A DNA stretch of 43,032 nucleotides from JBHHXR01 sp046757205 (GTDB lineage Bacteria > Pseudomonadota > Alphaproteobacteria > Rhodobacterales > Rhodobacteraceae), in contig JBHHXR010000001.1 in NCBI GenBank assembly GCA_046757205.1, positions 1-43,032 on the forward strand, in the 5' to 3' direction. The notes under the pieces are model-generated. The model saw only the letters and a program-made list of their open reading frames with translations. It ran no database searches and was not told the origin of the DNA. Positions 17,778-25,789 of the stretch are shown here, one piece after another; positions within the stretch are counted from its first letter, which is position 1, and each line of letters starts with the position of its first letter. The position numbers and the translations under genes were made by a program.

Positions 17778-18549
17778 AACAGGCAACGCATCCGATGTCG
17801 ACATTCTGATGTATCATTCGATTTCGGATGCCGCCGGGCCGACCTCGATTCGCGAACCGGTGTTCCGTGCGCAGATGGCGGCGCTCGCCGATGCCGACGC
17901 CAGCCTGTTGTCGCTCGACGACTTTCTGGCCTGGCATGGCGGCCGGATCGAGGTGAAGGCGCCGGCGGTGGTTCTGACCTTCGACGACGGTTTTGCCGAT
18001 TTTTCAAGCCGCGCCTGGCCGGTGATCCGCGATTTCGGCTGGCCCGTGGCGGTCTTCCTGCCAACGAGCCACGTCGGCTCGGTGGAGGGCTGGAAGGGTA
18101 TCGCGCAGCCGCCCCGCCGGTTGATGTCCTGGGACGAGATTTCCCGACTTGCGGGCGAGGGCGTCGGTTTCGAGGCGCATTCGGCAAGCCACCCCGACCT
18201 CAGACAGCTTGATGACGCCCGCCTCGAGCAGGAAATCGTCGGTTGCATGGAAGTCATCGAACATCGGACCGGAAGAAGACCACGGCATTTCGCGCCGCCC
18301 TACGGGCTTGCCACGGCGGCGACGCGCGCGGCCATCGCGCGGCACTGCGCCTCGTCGTGCGGAACGCGGCTTGACCGGGCGGGACGCGCGAGCGACATCT
18401 ATGACCTGCCCCGGCTGGAAATGCTCTATTTCACCGATATCGGCAGGTGGCGGGCACATCTGGCCGGGCGCGGCGGGGCATATCTCGGGTTCAGGAAAGG
18501 GATGCGGTCCGTGCGCAACGTGGTCTCGAAACCGTGGAACCGAATGTGA
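17761..18549 (+). CDS. Polysaccharide deacetylase (NodB/CE4 family)
   Basis: The 262-aa protein has the NodB homology domain: LMYHSISDAAGPTS at the start, the metal-site TFDDG (residues 73-77) and H-x3-H in FEAHSASHPDL (His140, His144). A later FAPPYG loop carries further active-site residues. The family removes N- or O-acetyl groups from sugars with a bound divalent metal. No signal peptide is apparent, so it probably acts on a cytoplasmic lipid-linked intermediate. ATG 17761 lies within the end of the FAD gene, giving a 17-bp overlap that suggests coupling. The neighbouring genes point to deacetylation of an amino sugar in the glycan. Confidence 0.88.
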   Translation: MSSRTETGNASDVDILMYHSISDAAGPTSIREPVFRAQMAALADADASLLSLDDFLAWHGGRIEVKAPAVVLTFDDGFADFSSRAWPVIRDFGWPVAVFLPTSHVGSVEGWKGIAQPPRRLMSWDEISRLAGEGVGFEAHSASHPDLRQLDDARLEQEIVGCMEVIEHRTGRRPRHFAPPYGLATAATRAAIARHCASSCGTRLDRAGRASDIYDLPRLEMLYFTDIGRWRAHLAGRGGAYLGFRKGMRSVRNVVSKPWNRM

Positions 18550-18591
18550 TGGCAGTGGAAAGACGCGCCCGCGCGGAAGGATCGCACAGCG

Positions 18592-20037
18592 ATGTCGATT
18601 AACCGGCGTTTCAGCTTCGGTGTCGCGTGGATGTTCATGGGCGGCTGGGCCGAGCAGGGCGTGAATTTCATTGTCGTCGTGCTGCTGGCGCGTCTTCTGG
18701 GCGCCGAGGTCTTCGGGCTGGCGGCGATGTCGGCGGCCCTTGTCATCCTTGCCGAAGGTCTGGTGCGCGAGACGCTGACAGAGCCGCTGATCGCGCGCAA
18801 GGACGTGGAACCGGGGCATCTCGACGCGGTTTTCTGGATACTTTCGGTGTTCTCCGTGGCCATCGCCCTGATCATCGTCGGCAGCGCCCACTGGATCGCG
18901 CTGTTCTACGGCGACGAGCGGGTAACGGGACTGACCCAGGCATTCACCATCGGCATCCTTCTGACCGGGGTGGCCGGCGTACCGATCGCCATTCTGCGGC
19001 GGGAAATGGATTTTCGCACGCTTGCCCTGCGGGCGATCGCAGGGGCGGTGGCGGGCGGCGTTGTCGGTATCGGCATGGCGCTGGCAGGTTTCGGCGTATG
19101 GAGCCTGGTCGGCCAGCGCATCGGGCTTCTGTCGGTCGATACGGCGCTGGTCTGGGCGGTGGCGCGCTGGCGGCCCGGTTTTACGGCGGGGCGGCGGCAT
19201 TTCCGCGAGGTTTCCGGTTTTGGCGCCAAGGTGCTGGGTCTGACCACCGCCGATCTCGTTTCGGCGCAGACGCCGAATGTCGTTATCGGCGCGGTTCTCG
19301 GCCCCGCCGCGCTCGGAATTTTCACGATTTCCTGGCGCTTGGTCGAAGTTGCCGCGGTCCTGCTGTATACGCCGGTCCGGATGGTGGCGCAGCCGGCTTT
19401 CGCGGCGCTGCGGCACGGCGGGGGCAGTGCGGCGGCGCTGTTGTCCGATATCGCCGAGGTTTCCAGCGTGCTGGCGATATCGGCGTTCGCCGGCATGGCG
19501 ATACTGGCGCATCCGCTGGTGCTGCTGCTGCTGGGGCCGGACTGGGGGGAAGCGGCGCCGGTCCTGCAGGTTCTGTGCCTCGTCGGCGCCTATCTCTGCA
19601 TCGAGCGGGTTCAGTACGCGTTCTGTCTGGCGGCGGGAAAGGCCGGCGGGCTGGCGTGGCTGTCGCTGGCGCAGGCGTTGTTGGGGATCTTCGCGATGAT
19701 CGTGGCCGCACCGTTCGGTCTGGTGGCCGTCGCCATCGCCTTCACGGTCCGCTACTACGCGCTGTGGCCGATCCGCTTTGCCATCGTCAAGCGCCTGGGC
19801 GGCATGGGGATAACGCGTTGCGCCGAGATAGTGGCGCCGGTGATCGCGGGCGCCGCGGTAATGGCCGGGGGAGTGGCGCTCTGGCTGCGCCATGCGGCGG
19901 CAAGCATGCCGCCGGTCGTCCTGCTGGCGTCGGGCATCGTGATAGGGGCGGGAATTTTCCTTCTTTTCGCGGCTCTTGCCTTCCGCCGACGGATCGATAC
20001 CCTGCGGCGGCTGCTTGCCGAGGACGAGGGAAGCTGA
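18592..20037 (+). CDS. Wzx-type polysaccharide flippase (MOP superfamily)
   Basis: The 481-aa protein has 12-14 hydrophobic segments and the polysaccharide-export arrangement of Wzx/RfbX-like proteins: RRFSFGVAWMFMGGWAEQG at the N-terminus, VVLLARLLGAEVFGLAAM, LTEPLIARKDVEPGHLD and LGPDWGEAAPVLQVLC. The family moves undecaprenyl-linked repeat units across the inner membrane. ATG 18592 has AAGGA 10 bases upstream. Some related export proteins work with other lipid-linked substrates. It is the last rightward gene of the main operon; its stop codon sits in a hairpin shared with the convergent dehydrogenase gene. Confidence 0.88.
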   Translation: MSINRRFSFGVAWMFMGGWAEQGVNFIVVVLLARLLGAEVFGLAAMSAALVILAEGLVRETLTEPLIARKDVEPGHLDAVFWILSVFSVAIALIIVGSAHWIALFYGDERVTGLTQAFTIGILLTGVAGVPIAILRREMDFRTLALRAIAGAVAGGVVGIGMALAGFGVWSLVGQRIGLLSVDTALVWAVARWRPGFTAGRRHFREVSGFGAKVLGLTTADLVSAQTPNVVIGAVLGPAALGIFTISWRLVEVAAVLLYTPVRMVAQPAFAALRHGGGSAAALLSDIAEVSSVLAISAFAGMAILAHPLVLLLLGPDWGEAAPVLQVLCLVGAYLCIERVQYAFCLAAGKAGGLAWLSLAQALLGIFAMIVAAPFGLVAVAIAFTVRYYALWPIRFAIVKRLGGMGITRCAEIVAPVIAGAAVMAGGVALWLRHAAASMPPVVLLASGIVIGAGIFLLFAALAFRRRIDTLRRLLAEDEGS

Positions 20038-20056
20038 CGCCGGCGCAGCCGGTCAG
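20034..20056. terminator. Bidirectional hairpin between convergent genes
   Basis: CTGAC, two unpaired bases, CGGC, a three-base loop and GCCGGTCAG form a nine-pair stem with a two-base bulge. It contains the stop codons of both the flippase (20035-20037) and the dehydrogenase (20053-20055). No strong T-run follows on either strand, so termination activity is inferred from position and symmetry. Confidence 0.4.
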
Positions 20057-21393
20057 ACCTTCACCAGCCTGCCTTGCGCCACGCGCAGTCCGAGCTTGGC
20101 GAACACGTTTCGCGTATCGAATATGAGCTTCGCCCCGGCGGCGAGAAGCGCGTAGTCGACGGTGCTGTGGTCCGTCGCCACGACAACCGCGTCGTAACCC
20201 GATACGGCTTCGGCATCGAGCCGGACCGACGCCCGGCCGGCCAGACCGGGATGATCGCGGGTGTGCGGGAAGACCGGAAAATAAGGATCGTGGTAGTCGC
20301 AGGCGGCTCCCGCTTCCTCGATCAGACCCAGCATTTCGAGTGCCGGGCTCTCGCGGCTGTCCTCGACATCGCGCTTGTAGGCGATCCCGACCATCAGAAT
20401 GCGCTTGCCGCGAAGGCTGCCACCGGGCATTGCGGCGCCGAGGCGTTCCACGATCCGGCCCGGCATTCCAGCGGCGAATTCGCGCGCCGTGTCGATCAGC
20501 GGTGTTCCGGCGCCCAACTGGCGGGCCCGCCACGACAGGAAAGCGGGGGAGACCGGGATACAGTCTCCGCCGACGCCGGGGCCGGGATAGAACGGCATGT
20601 AGCCGAACGGTTTCGTGGCCGCCGCGTCGATCACCTCCCAGATATCGACACCCATCTCGGAAAAAGCGAATTTCATCTCGTTTACCAACGCGATGTTGAC
20701 GTTTCTGAAGGTGTTTTCGGCAAGTTTCACGGCCTCGGCCGTCGCTGTGGAACTGACCGGGACGGCCCGCTCCACGATTTGCGAATACAGAAGCTGGATA
20801 AGCTCGAGCGAGTGCGGATCGTCCGCGCCAACGATTTTCGGTATGGTCCGCGTGGTGTAGGTCTCGTTTCCCGGATCCTCGCGCTCCGGCGAAAACCCGA
20901 GGAAGAAATGCGTCCCCGACCGCATTCCGCCGGACTCCAGAACCGGGCGCAGCACGCTGGCCGTGGCCCCCGGCCACACCGTCGACTCCAGCACGACAAG
21001 CTGTCCCGAACGCAGATTCCCGGCGATCGCCTCGGCGGCTCTCACGACATGTCCGAGTTCCGGTTCGCGGCTGACGCTCAATGGTGTCGGCACGCAGATC
21101 ACGATGACGTCCATCTCCGACAGACGCGACAACTCGGCGGTTGCGGAAAAACGGCCCGACGCCACCGCATCGGCGATTCTGGTCTCGGCGAAATAGGAGA
21201 TGACGCGTTCGCCAGCGTTGATCCTGTCCACCCGGTCGGCGTTGATGTCGAAACCTACGGCGCGGAAGCCGGCGTCGTGCACCGTGAGCGCAAGCGGCAG
21301 GCCGACATATCCCAGACCGACGACCCCAATCCTCGCGCTCTTGCTTTCGAGCCGGGACTTGGTCTCGGAGAACAATGAAAATGTATGCGTCAT
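20053..21393 (-). CDS. Nucleotide-sugar 6-dehydrogenase, WbpA-like
   Basis: The 446-aa protein is an NAD-dependent UDP-sugar dehydrogenase that oxidises C6 to a carboxylate in two steps. It has the Rossmann start RIGVVGLGYVGLPLAL (residues 21-36), VVLESTVWPG and GFSPEREDPGN. AVKLAENTFRNVNIALVNEM and the catalytic-Cys segment GPGVGGDCIP (Cys278) follow. The sequence around GFSPERE and TKPFGYMPFYPGPG resembles WbpA, the UDP-GlcNAc 6-dehydrogenase, more than UDP-glucose dehydrogenases. WbpA has GGHCIP where this has GGDCIP. Substrate preference is therefore probable, not proven. It lies 95 bp downstream of the SDR on the same strand and is probably co-transcribed with it. Confidence 0.85.
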   Translation of the reverse strand: MTHTFSLFSETKSRLESKSARIGVVGLGYVGLPLALTVHDAGFRAVGFDINADRVDRINAGERVISYFAETRIADAVASGRFSATAELSRLSEMDVIVICVPTPLSVSREPELGHVVRAAEAIAGNLRSGQLVVLESTVWPGATASVLRPVLESGGMRSGTHFFLGFSPEREDPGNETYTTRTIPKIVGADDPHSLELIQLLYSQIVERAVPVSSTATAEAVKLAENTFRNVNIALVNEMKFAFSEMGVDIWEVIDAAATKPFGYMPFYPGPGVGGDCIPVSPAFLSWRARQLGAGTPLIDTAREFAAGMPGRIVERLGAAMPGGSLRGKRILMVGIAYKRDVEDSRESPALEMLGLIEEAGAACDYHDPYFPVFPHTRDHPGLAGRASVRLDAEAVSGYDAVVVATDHSTVDYALLAAGAKLIFDTRNVFAKLGLRVAQGRLVKV

Positions 21394-21488
21394 AATACCT
21401 TCAACTCAACTGTCCGCGGAGGCAGACTTGCCCAATGAATCTGGCGATATTATGCCCTTCCGATGCGATGCAAGTCCAATTTGCGGAA

Positions 21489-22586
21489 TCAGATGCGGTA
21501 TTTCTCGCGTACATAGTCCGACGTTGCCTTCAGCCCGGCCGCGAAATCGAATTCGGGCCTGTATCCTAGAATTTCGCGCGCGTGCCGGACCGAGACTTTG
21601 CCGCGGCACTTGTAAAGCCGAATTTCATCGCCGGCCGGGACGTAGACCGAAGAACCGGCCATGCGTCTGAGCGATGCGACGTGCCGGCGGAGCCAGTCCA
21701 CGCCGTTTCTTCCGATCCGCCGGCGGAGCGCCGCGCTCAGCCTTGCGGAGGCGGACGGCGTGTTGGCGCCGGGATCACCCGGCGGCGGCTTTCCGGGATC
21801 GGGAAGGTCGCGCAATTCCACCGTCCCGCGGCCAAGCAGACCGGCGTAACCGCGATAGAAGTCGGGCCAGCCTACGGGGGCCGGGCCGGAAACGATACAG
21901 CGTTCGGCCCCTGAAACACCGGCAACGGCCGCCTTCAGCGCCGCCTGAACCACATCGCCGACGAAAACGGCGTGACACAGACCTTCGGGGTTTCCGGGCA
22001 GCACGACGGTACCGGCGAGCAGCCGCTCTATCGGCAGATCGGTCCACAGGAAGCTGTGCGGTCCGTAGACGATAGTCGGTTGCAGACAGATCGTCGTCGT
22101 TCCTTCCCCGGCGGACAGGTCGGCGAGGCGGGATTCCATCGCCGCCTTGGCGGCGCGGTAGGTGTTGGCGGGGCCGGCCACCGGCGAGGACTCGCTGACG
22201 TTCCGTTCGGGCCAGTCCTCGTAGACGACGACGGAGCTTGCGTGAACGATCCGGGCGATCCCCGCAGACCTCGCGGCCGAGACCAGACCGTCGAAGGCCC
22301 GCAGGTTGTCGGCACCGCTGGCGCGCATGTCGTACGCGAAGTTGAACAACACGTCGCAGTCGCCGAGCACGCCGGAGAGGGCGTCGGCATCGCTCAGATC
22401 AGCGCTGACGACCCGGACGTCCGGCGCCGCCGCAAACAGCCTTCCCGGATTTCCACGCACCACAGCCGTCGCGCGGGCGCCGGATTTCGCCAATTCCCCG
22501 ACCAGAGCCCGGCCGATGAAACCGCCGGCGCCGGTTACCGCGACGCGCAGACCCTGCAGTTTCCGAACGGTGGCGTCATCGACCAA
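21489..22586 (-). CDS. NAD-dependent epimerase/dehydratase (extended SDR), TTG start
   Basis: The 365-aa protein has the SDR glycine motif VAVTGAGGFIGRALVGEL (residues 16-33), HASSVVVYEDWP and the catalytic Tyr143/Lys147 in TYRAAKAAM. A C-terminal stretch from about residue 250 is longer than in simple epimerases and carries a Pro-rich linker, PDPGKPPPGDPG. No ATG occurs near the fold start. TTG 22586 is chosen because AGGAGAGG lies six bases before it and the codons that follow lead directly into the first strand. The frame stays open far upstream but overlaps the divergent epimerase gene. It precedes the WbpA-like gene, suggesting that both act on one nucleotide sugar; the reaction is not known. 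Confidence 0.82.
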   Translation of the reverse strand: MVDDATVRKLQGLRVAVTGAGGFIGRALVGELAKSGARATAVVRGNPGRLFAAAPDVRVVSADLSDADALSGVLGDCDVLFNFAYDMRASGADNLRAFDGLVSAARSAGIARIVHASSVVVYEDWPERNVSESSPVAGPANTYRAAKAAMESRLADLSAGEGTTTICLQPTIVYGPHSFLWTDLPIERLLAGTVVLPGNPEGLCHAVFVGDVVQAALKAAVAGVSGAERCIVSGPAPVGWPDFYRGYAGLLGRGTVELRDLPDPGKPPPGDPGANTPSASARLSAALRRRIGRNGVDWLRRHVASLRRMAGSSVYVPAGDEIRLYKCRGKVSVRHAREILGYRPEFDFAAGLKATSDYVREKYRI

Positions 22587-22745
22587 GGCGGCCCTCTCCT
22601 GCGCTGCGGCGGCCGGTGTGAGGCAACGATACCGCGCGCCGGCAGCAATGTGAAGAATCGGAGCGATAGGCGGTGACAGAAGCCCGGACCGTGTGTTATT
22701 CGCAAGCCGATTCAGGCGTCTAGGCGTAAAAAGGTTTATCGGTTC
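22587..22745. promoter_or_regulatory. Divergent promoter region between two SDR genes
   Basis: This 159-bp region separates the leftward TTG-start SDR from the rightward SDR and must hold the start signals for at least one of them. It is less GC-rich near 22690-22740. I see no clear -35/-10 pair or strong inverted repeat. Confidence 0.4.
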
Positions 22746-23720
22746 ATGAAGGTTCTGATCACTGGCGGCGCCGGGTTCATCGGCTCCCATCTCGGCGAAC
22801 GTCTTCTCTCCGAAGGGCATACGGTTGTCGCTCTGGACGATCTGTCCACCGGCAGCGTGGAAAACCTCGTGCTGTGCCGCGAATGGCAGACCGCGTTCCG
22901 GTTCGTCGAGGGAACCGTGCTGAACAAGGAACTGGTCGACGGCCTGGTGGGCGAGGCGGACCTCGTCTATCACCTCGCGGCGGCGGTCGGCGTGCGGCTG
23001 ATCATGGACGAGCCGAGCCGGTCGATCCTGACCAACGTGGTGGGAACCGAAAACGTCCTGAATGCCTGTGTCGCGCGCAGGCGGCGCGTGTTCGTCGCGT
23101 CGACGTCGGAAGTCTACGGCAAGGCCACCAAGTTTCCTTTGAGCGAGGACGACAACCTGACGATCGGCGCCACGGTCAACCTGCGCTGGTCCTATGCCTG
23201 CGCCAAGACGCTCGACGAGTTTCTTACGCTGGCCTACGTGCGCGAGGCGGCGCTGCCGGCGACGGTACTGCGCTTCTTCAACACTACCGGGCCGCGGCAG
23301 ACCGGGCGCTACGGCATGGTCCTGCCGTCCTTTGTCGTGGCGGCGCTGAAGGGCGAGCCGCTGCTGGTTCACGGCACGGGCGAGCAGTCGCGCTGCTTCG
23401 GGCATGTGCTCGATGTGGTCGAGGCGCTGATTCTGCTGGCGCAGACGCCCGGCGCCATCGGCGAGGTTTTCAATATCGGCAATGACGGCGAAATCACCAT
23501 CCGGGCGCTGGCCGAACGGATAAGAACCGCGACCGGCAGCGCCTCGGAAATCCGCACCGTTCCCTATTCCGAGGTTTACCAGGAGGGATTCGAGGACATG
23601 CAGCGCCGGGTGCCCGACGTCTCGAAACTGGAACGGATGACCGGCTTCCGCCCGCGCCGGCCGCTGGAACAGATCATCGCCGACGTGATCGCCGAGAAAC
23701 GGCAGTCGCTCGGGATTTGA
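22746..23720 (+). CDS. UDP-glucose 4-epimerase/dehydratase-like extended SDR
   Basis: The 324-aa protein has MKVLITGGAGFIGSHLGERL, LDDLSTGSVENL, VYHLAAAVGVRLIMDEP, ASTSEVYGKATKFP and catalytic Tyr150/Lys154 in WSYACAKTLDEF. LRFFNTTGPRQTGRYGMV is typical of nucleotide-sugar epimerases and dehydratases, close to the group that includes UDP-glucuronate decarboxylases and 4-epimerases. The exact reaction cannot be fixed by sequence reading. ATG 22746 sits directly on the first beta strand. It is transcribed away from the other SDR and followed by a 165-bp gap. Confidence 0.85.
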   Translation: MKVLITGGAGFIGSHLGERLLSEGHTVVALDDLSTGSVENLVLCREWQTAFRFVEGTVLNKELVDGLVGEADLVYHLAAAVGVRLIMDEPSRSILTNVVGTENVLNACVARRRRVFVASTSEVYGKATKFPLSEDDNLTIGATVNLRWSYACAKTLDEFLTLAYVREAALPATVLRFFNTTGPRQTGRYGMVLPSFVVAALKGEPLLVHGTGEQSRCFGHVLDVVEALILLAQTPGAIGEVFNIGNDGEITIRALAERIRTATGSASEIRTVPYSEVYQEGFEDMQRRVPDVSKLERMTGFRPRRPLEQIIADVIAEKRQSLGI

Positions 23721-23885
23721 CCGGCTCCCCGGGCGAGGATGCGCGCCGAACGGCGCAAGAGCTGCCTGCGGAAGTGGCGTCAGCTCGTTGCGAAAGCCGC
23801 GTGTACCGGACATAGTCCGGCGTGAAACGGCGGCGCGCCGGCACCATGCGGAATTGACCGCCGGAAGAACGGGGGTGCGAAGTTC

Positions 23886-25208
23886 ATGACGCAGAAAACC
23901 GACTGGTCGCCGGACGCTACCGCCGCCCGCCGCGACCGCTTCTACGCCGCTTCGCAGAGGAAGTTCGTGCCGTTTCGCGATCCCATCGTGTTCCGCAAGG
24001 GGCGGGGCCAGTATCTCTGGGACGAGGCGGGCCGGAAATACATCGATCTGCTGGCGATGAACGTCTGCATTTCGGTCGGTCATTCGCATCCCGAAGTCGT
24101 GGCGGCGGCGACGGCGCAGGCGCGGGAGCTGACGCATTGCACGACGATGTTCCACCATCCGGTTCCGGCGCAGTATGCCGAGGAACTGGCGGGGGTCATG
24201 CCGACGGGCGCAAGAGGCGACGTCGAATGGGTGGTGCATTTCACCAATTCCGGCGGCGAGGCGGTCGACCTGGCGCTCGACATGGCGCGGACCGCGACCG
24301 GCAGCCTCGACATTCTGGCGCTGCGCAACGCCTATCACGGACCGACGGCGGGCGCGCAGTCGGTGACGGGGATCGCCGCCTGGCGCCACGCCGGGATCCC
24401 GGGCAACGTGATTTTCGTGCCGGAGCCTAACCAGTACCGCGGAGCATTCGGCCCCGGCGTTGCGCCGTACCTGGCGGAGATCGATCGGGCGATGGATTCG
24501 GCGACACCGGGTTCGGTTGCCGGGATGATCGTCGAACCGTTACAGGGCTATGGCGGCGTCATCGAAATGCCCGACGGCTACCTGCGGGGTGCCGCCGAAC
24601 GTGTGCGCGCGGCCGGCGGCCTGCTGATCGTGGACGAAGTGCAGACCGGGTTCGGGCGCACCGGCGAGCACATGTGGGGCTTCGAACGCGACGGTGTGAT
24701 CCCCGATATCGTGGTTCTGGCCAAGGGGATCGGCAACGGATTTCCGCTGGGCGCGGTGGTCGCAAGACGCCATGTCGCGGAGCCGATGGGCGGGAAATTC
24801 ACCTTTCACACCTACGGAGCGAACCCCACCAGTTGCGCCGCCGGCCGCGCCGTGTTGCAGGTGCTGCGCGAGGAAAGGTTGCAGGAAAACGCGAAGGCGG
24901 TGGGCGCCGCGCTGCTGGCGCGGCTGAAGGAGTTGCCGGACCGGTTCGAGGCGATCGGCGACGTGCGCGGCCGCGGGCTGATGCTGGCGGTGGAGTTCGT
25001 CAAGGATCGCGGCTCGAAGGAGCCCGACCCCGAAACGACGGCGGCGGTTTTCGAGGCCTGCCGGGATGAGGGGCTGATCATGTCGAAATCCGGCGCCCAC
25101 CGCTCGGTCCTGCGCATGGTGCCGCCGCTGTGCCTGGGGCTGGATGACGTCGGACCCGTTGCCGAGAGGTTCGAAAGGGCGCTTGCCGCCGTTTCCCGAG
25201 GCGCTTGA
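23886..25208 (+). CDS. Class III PLP aminotransferase, AGXT2-like
   Basis: The 440-aa enzyme has the class III fold: GQYLWDEAGRKYIDLLAMNV, VSVGHSHP-like ISVGHSHPEVV, FTNSGGEAVDLALDMAR and RNAYHGPTAG. LIVDEVQTGFGRTG supplies Asp250, and VVLAKGIGNGFPLGAV contains the PLP-binding Lys280. Length and motifs resemble alanine-glyoxylate aminotransferase 2 and related lyases, which use amino donors such as alanine or beta-amino acids. Specificity is not readable. ATG 23886 is used, with GGGGG about ten bases upstream. The gene ends 11 bp from the convergent soxG, so it may belong to amine or glycine-betaine metabolism rather than the polysaccharide locus; that is inference. Confidence 0.85.
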   Translation: MTQKTDWSPDATAARRDRFYAASQRKFVPFRDPIVFRKGRGQYLWDEAGRKYIDLLAMNVCISVGHSHPEVVAAATAQARELTHCTTMFHHPVPAQYAEELAGVMPTGARGDVEWVVHFTNSGGEAVDLALDMARTATGSLDILALRNAYHGPTAGAQSVTGIAAWRHAGIPGNVIFVPEPNQYRGAFGPGVAPYLAEIDRAMDSATPGSVAGMIVEPLQGYGGVIEMPDGYLRGAAERVRAAGGLLIVDEVQTGFGRTGEHMWGFERDGVIPDIVVLAKGIGNGFPLGAVVARRHVAEPMGGKFTFHTYGANPTSCAAGRAVLQVLREERLQENAKAVGAALLARLKELPDRFEAIGDVRGRGLMLAVEFVKDRGSKEPDPETTAAVFEACRDEGLIMSKSGAHRSVLRMVPPLCLGLDDVGPVAERFERALAAVSRGA

Positions 25209-25219
25209 CGCCGCGAAAT

Positions 25220-25789
25220 TCAGGTCGTGTAGCGCAGGGACGTTTCCACGGCGTGGAGAAACGAACGGGCCGACGAGCGCGCCGACAGGAGGAGGAAGGT
25301 ATCTTCCATCTCGCGCAGGACGATGCAGCCCATGTGCTCCATGACCGTGCGCGCGGCGCTGCCGGGCGGAAACGCGCTTTCGTGGAGGTCGAGCAGGCAG
25401 ATGCGTTCGAGCGCGCCGAGCGCGCCGGGGCCGGACAGGCGCAGCGCAAACCAGGTATCGCTCTGGTCGGTCAGATACCCGGCACCGCCGGTCTTTTCGG
25501 CCACCACGGAGAGCGCGTCGGGTGGCGCGTGCGGAAACACCACGAACAACTGATCGCGCGCCATGGCCAGCAGGCGAGTGGCGCCGTCGGCGGAGAGGGC
25601 CGATCGGCCGACCGGCGGAACTTCGCAGCCGTAGGCCGCGGTCAGCGCTTCGGCGACCGCAGCTTCACCGCCGAGCGGGGTGGCAAGGGACACGATGGCC
25701 AGATCGGCGACTTCCTCCAGGCGGGTGCCTTCGAAGTCTTCGCTGTAGCCGCCAAGGGCGGGTTGGGCTTTCAGGACGAAGTCAGCCAC
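25220..25789 (-). CDS. soxG: Sarcosine oxidase, gamma subunit
   Basis: The 189-aa protein is the smallest conserved subunit besides SoxD in heterotetrameric sarcosine oxidase. Family segments are LATPLGGEAAVAEALTAAYG, FVVFPHAPPDAL, YLTDQSDTWFALRLSGPGA and LERICLLDLHESAF. The subunit is structural, and together with the C-terminal half of SoxA it shapes the folate-binding side of the complex. GTG 25789 is chosen: it overlaps the soxA stop by eight bases and is followed at once by typical N-terminal sequence. It is last in soxBDAG and ends 11 bp from the convergent aminotransferase gene. Confidence 0.88.
   Translation of the reverse strand: MADFVLKAQPALGGYSEDFEGTRLEEVADLAIVSLATPLGGEAAVAEALTAAYGCEVPPVGRSALSADGATRLLAMARDQLFVVFPHAPPDALSVVAEKTGGAGYLTDQSDTWFALRLSGPGALGALERICLLDLHESAFPPGSAARTVMEHMGCIVLREMEDTFLLLSARSSARSFLHAVETSLRYTT

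Noticed and set aside
23806..23820. Small hairpin CCGGAC/GTCCGG before the aminotransferase gene
   Set aside because: Six-pair stems of this kind arise often by chance in GC-rich DNA and no further signal supports a riboswitch or terminator.
22587..24389. Upstream extension of the TTG-start SDR frame on the minus strand
   Set aside because: It runs antisense through a clear SDR and an aminotransferase gene and shows no protein features; the good ribosome-binding site at TTG 22586 marks the true start.
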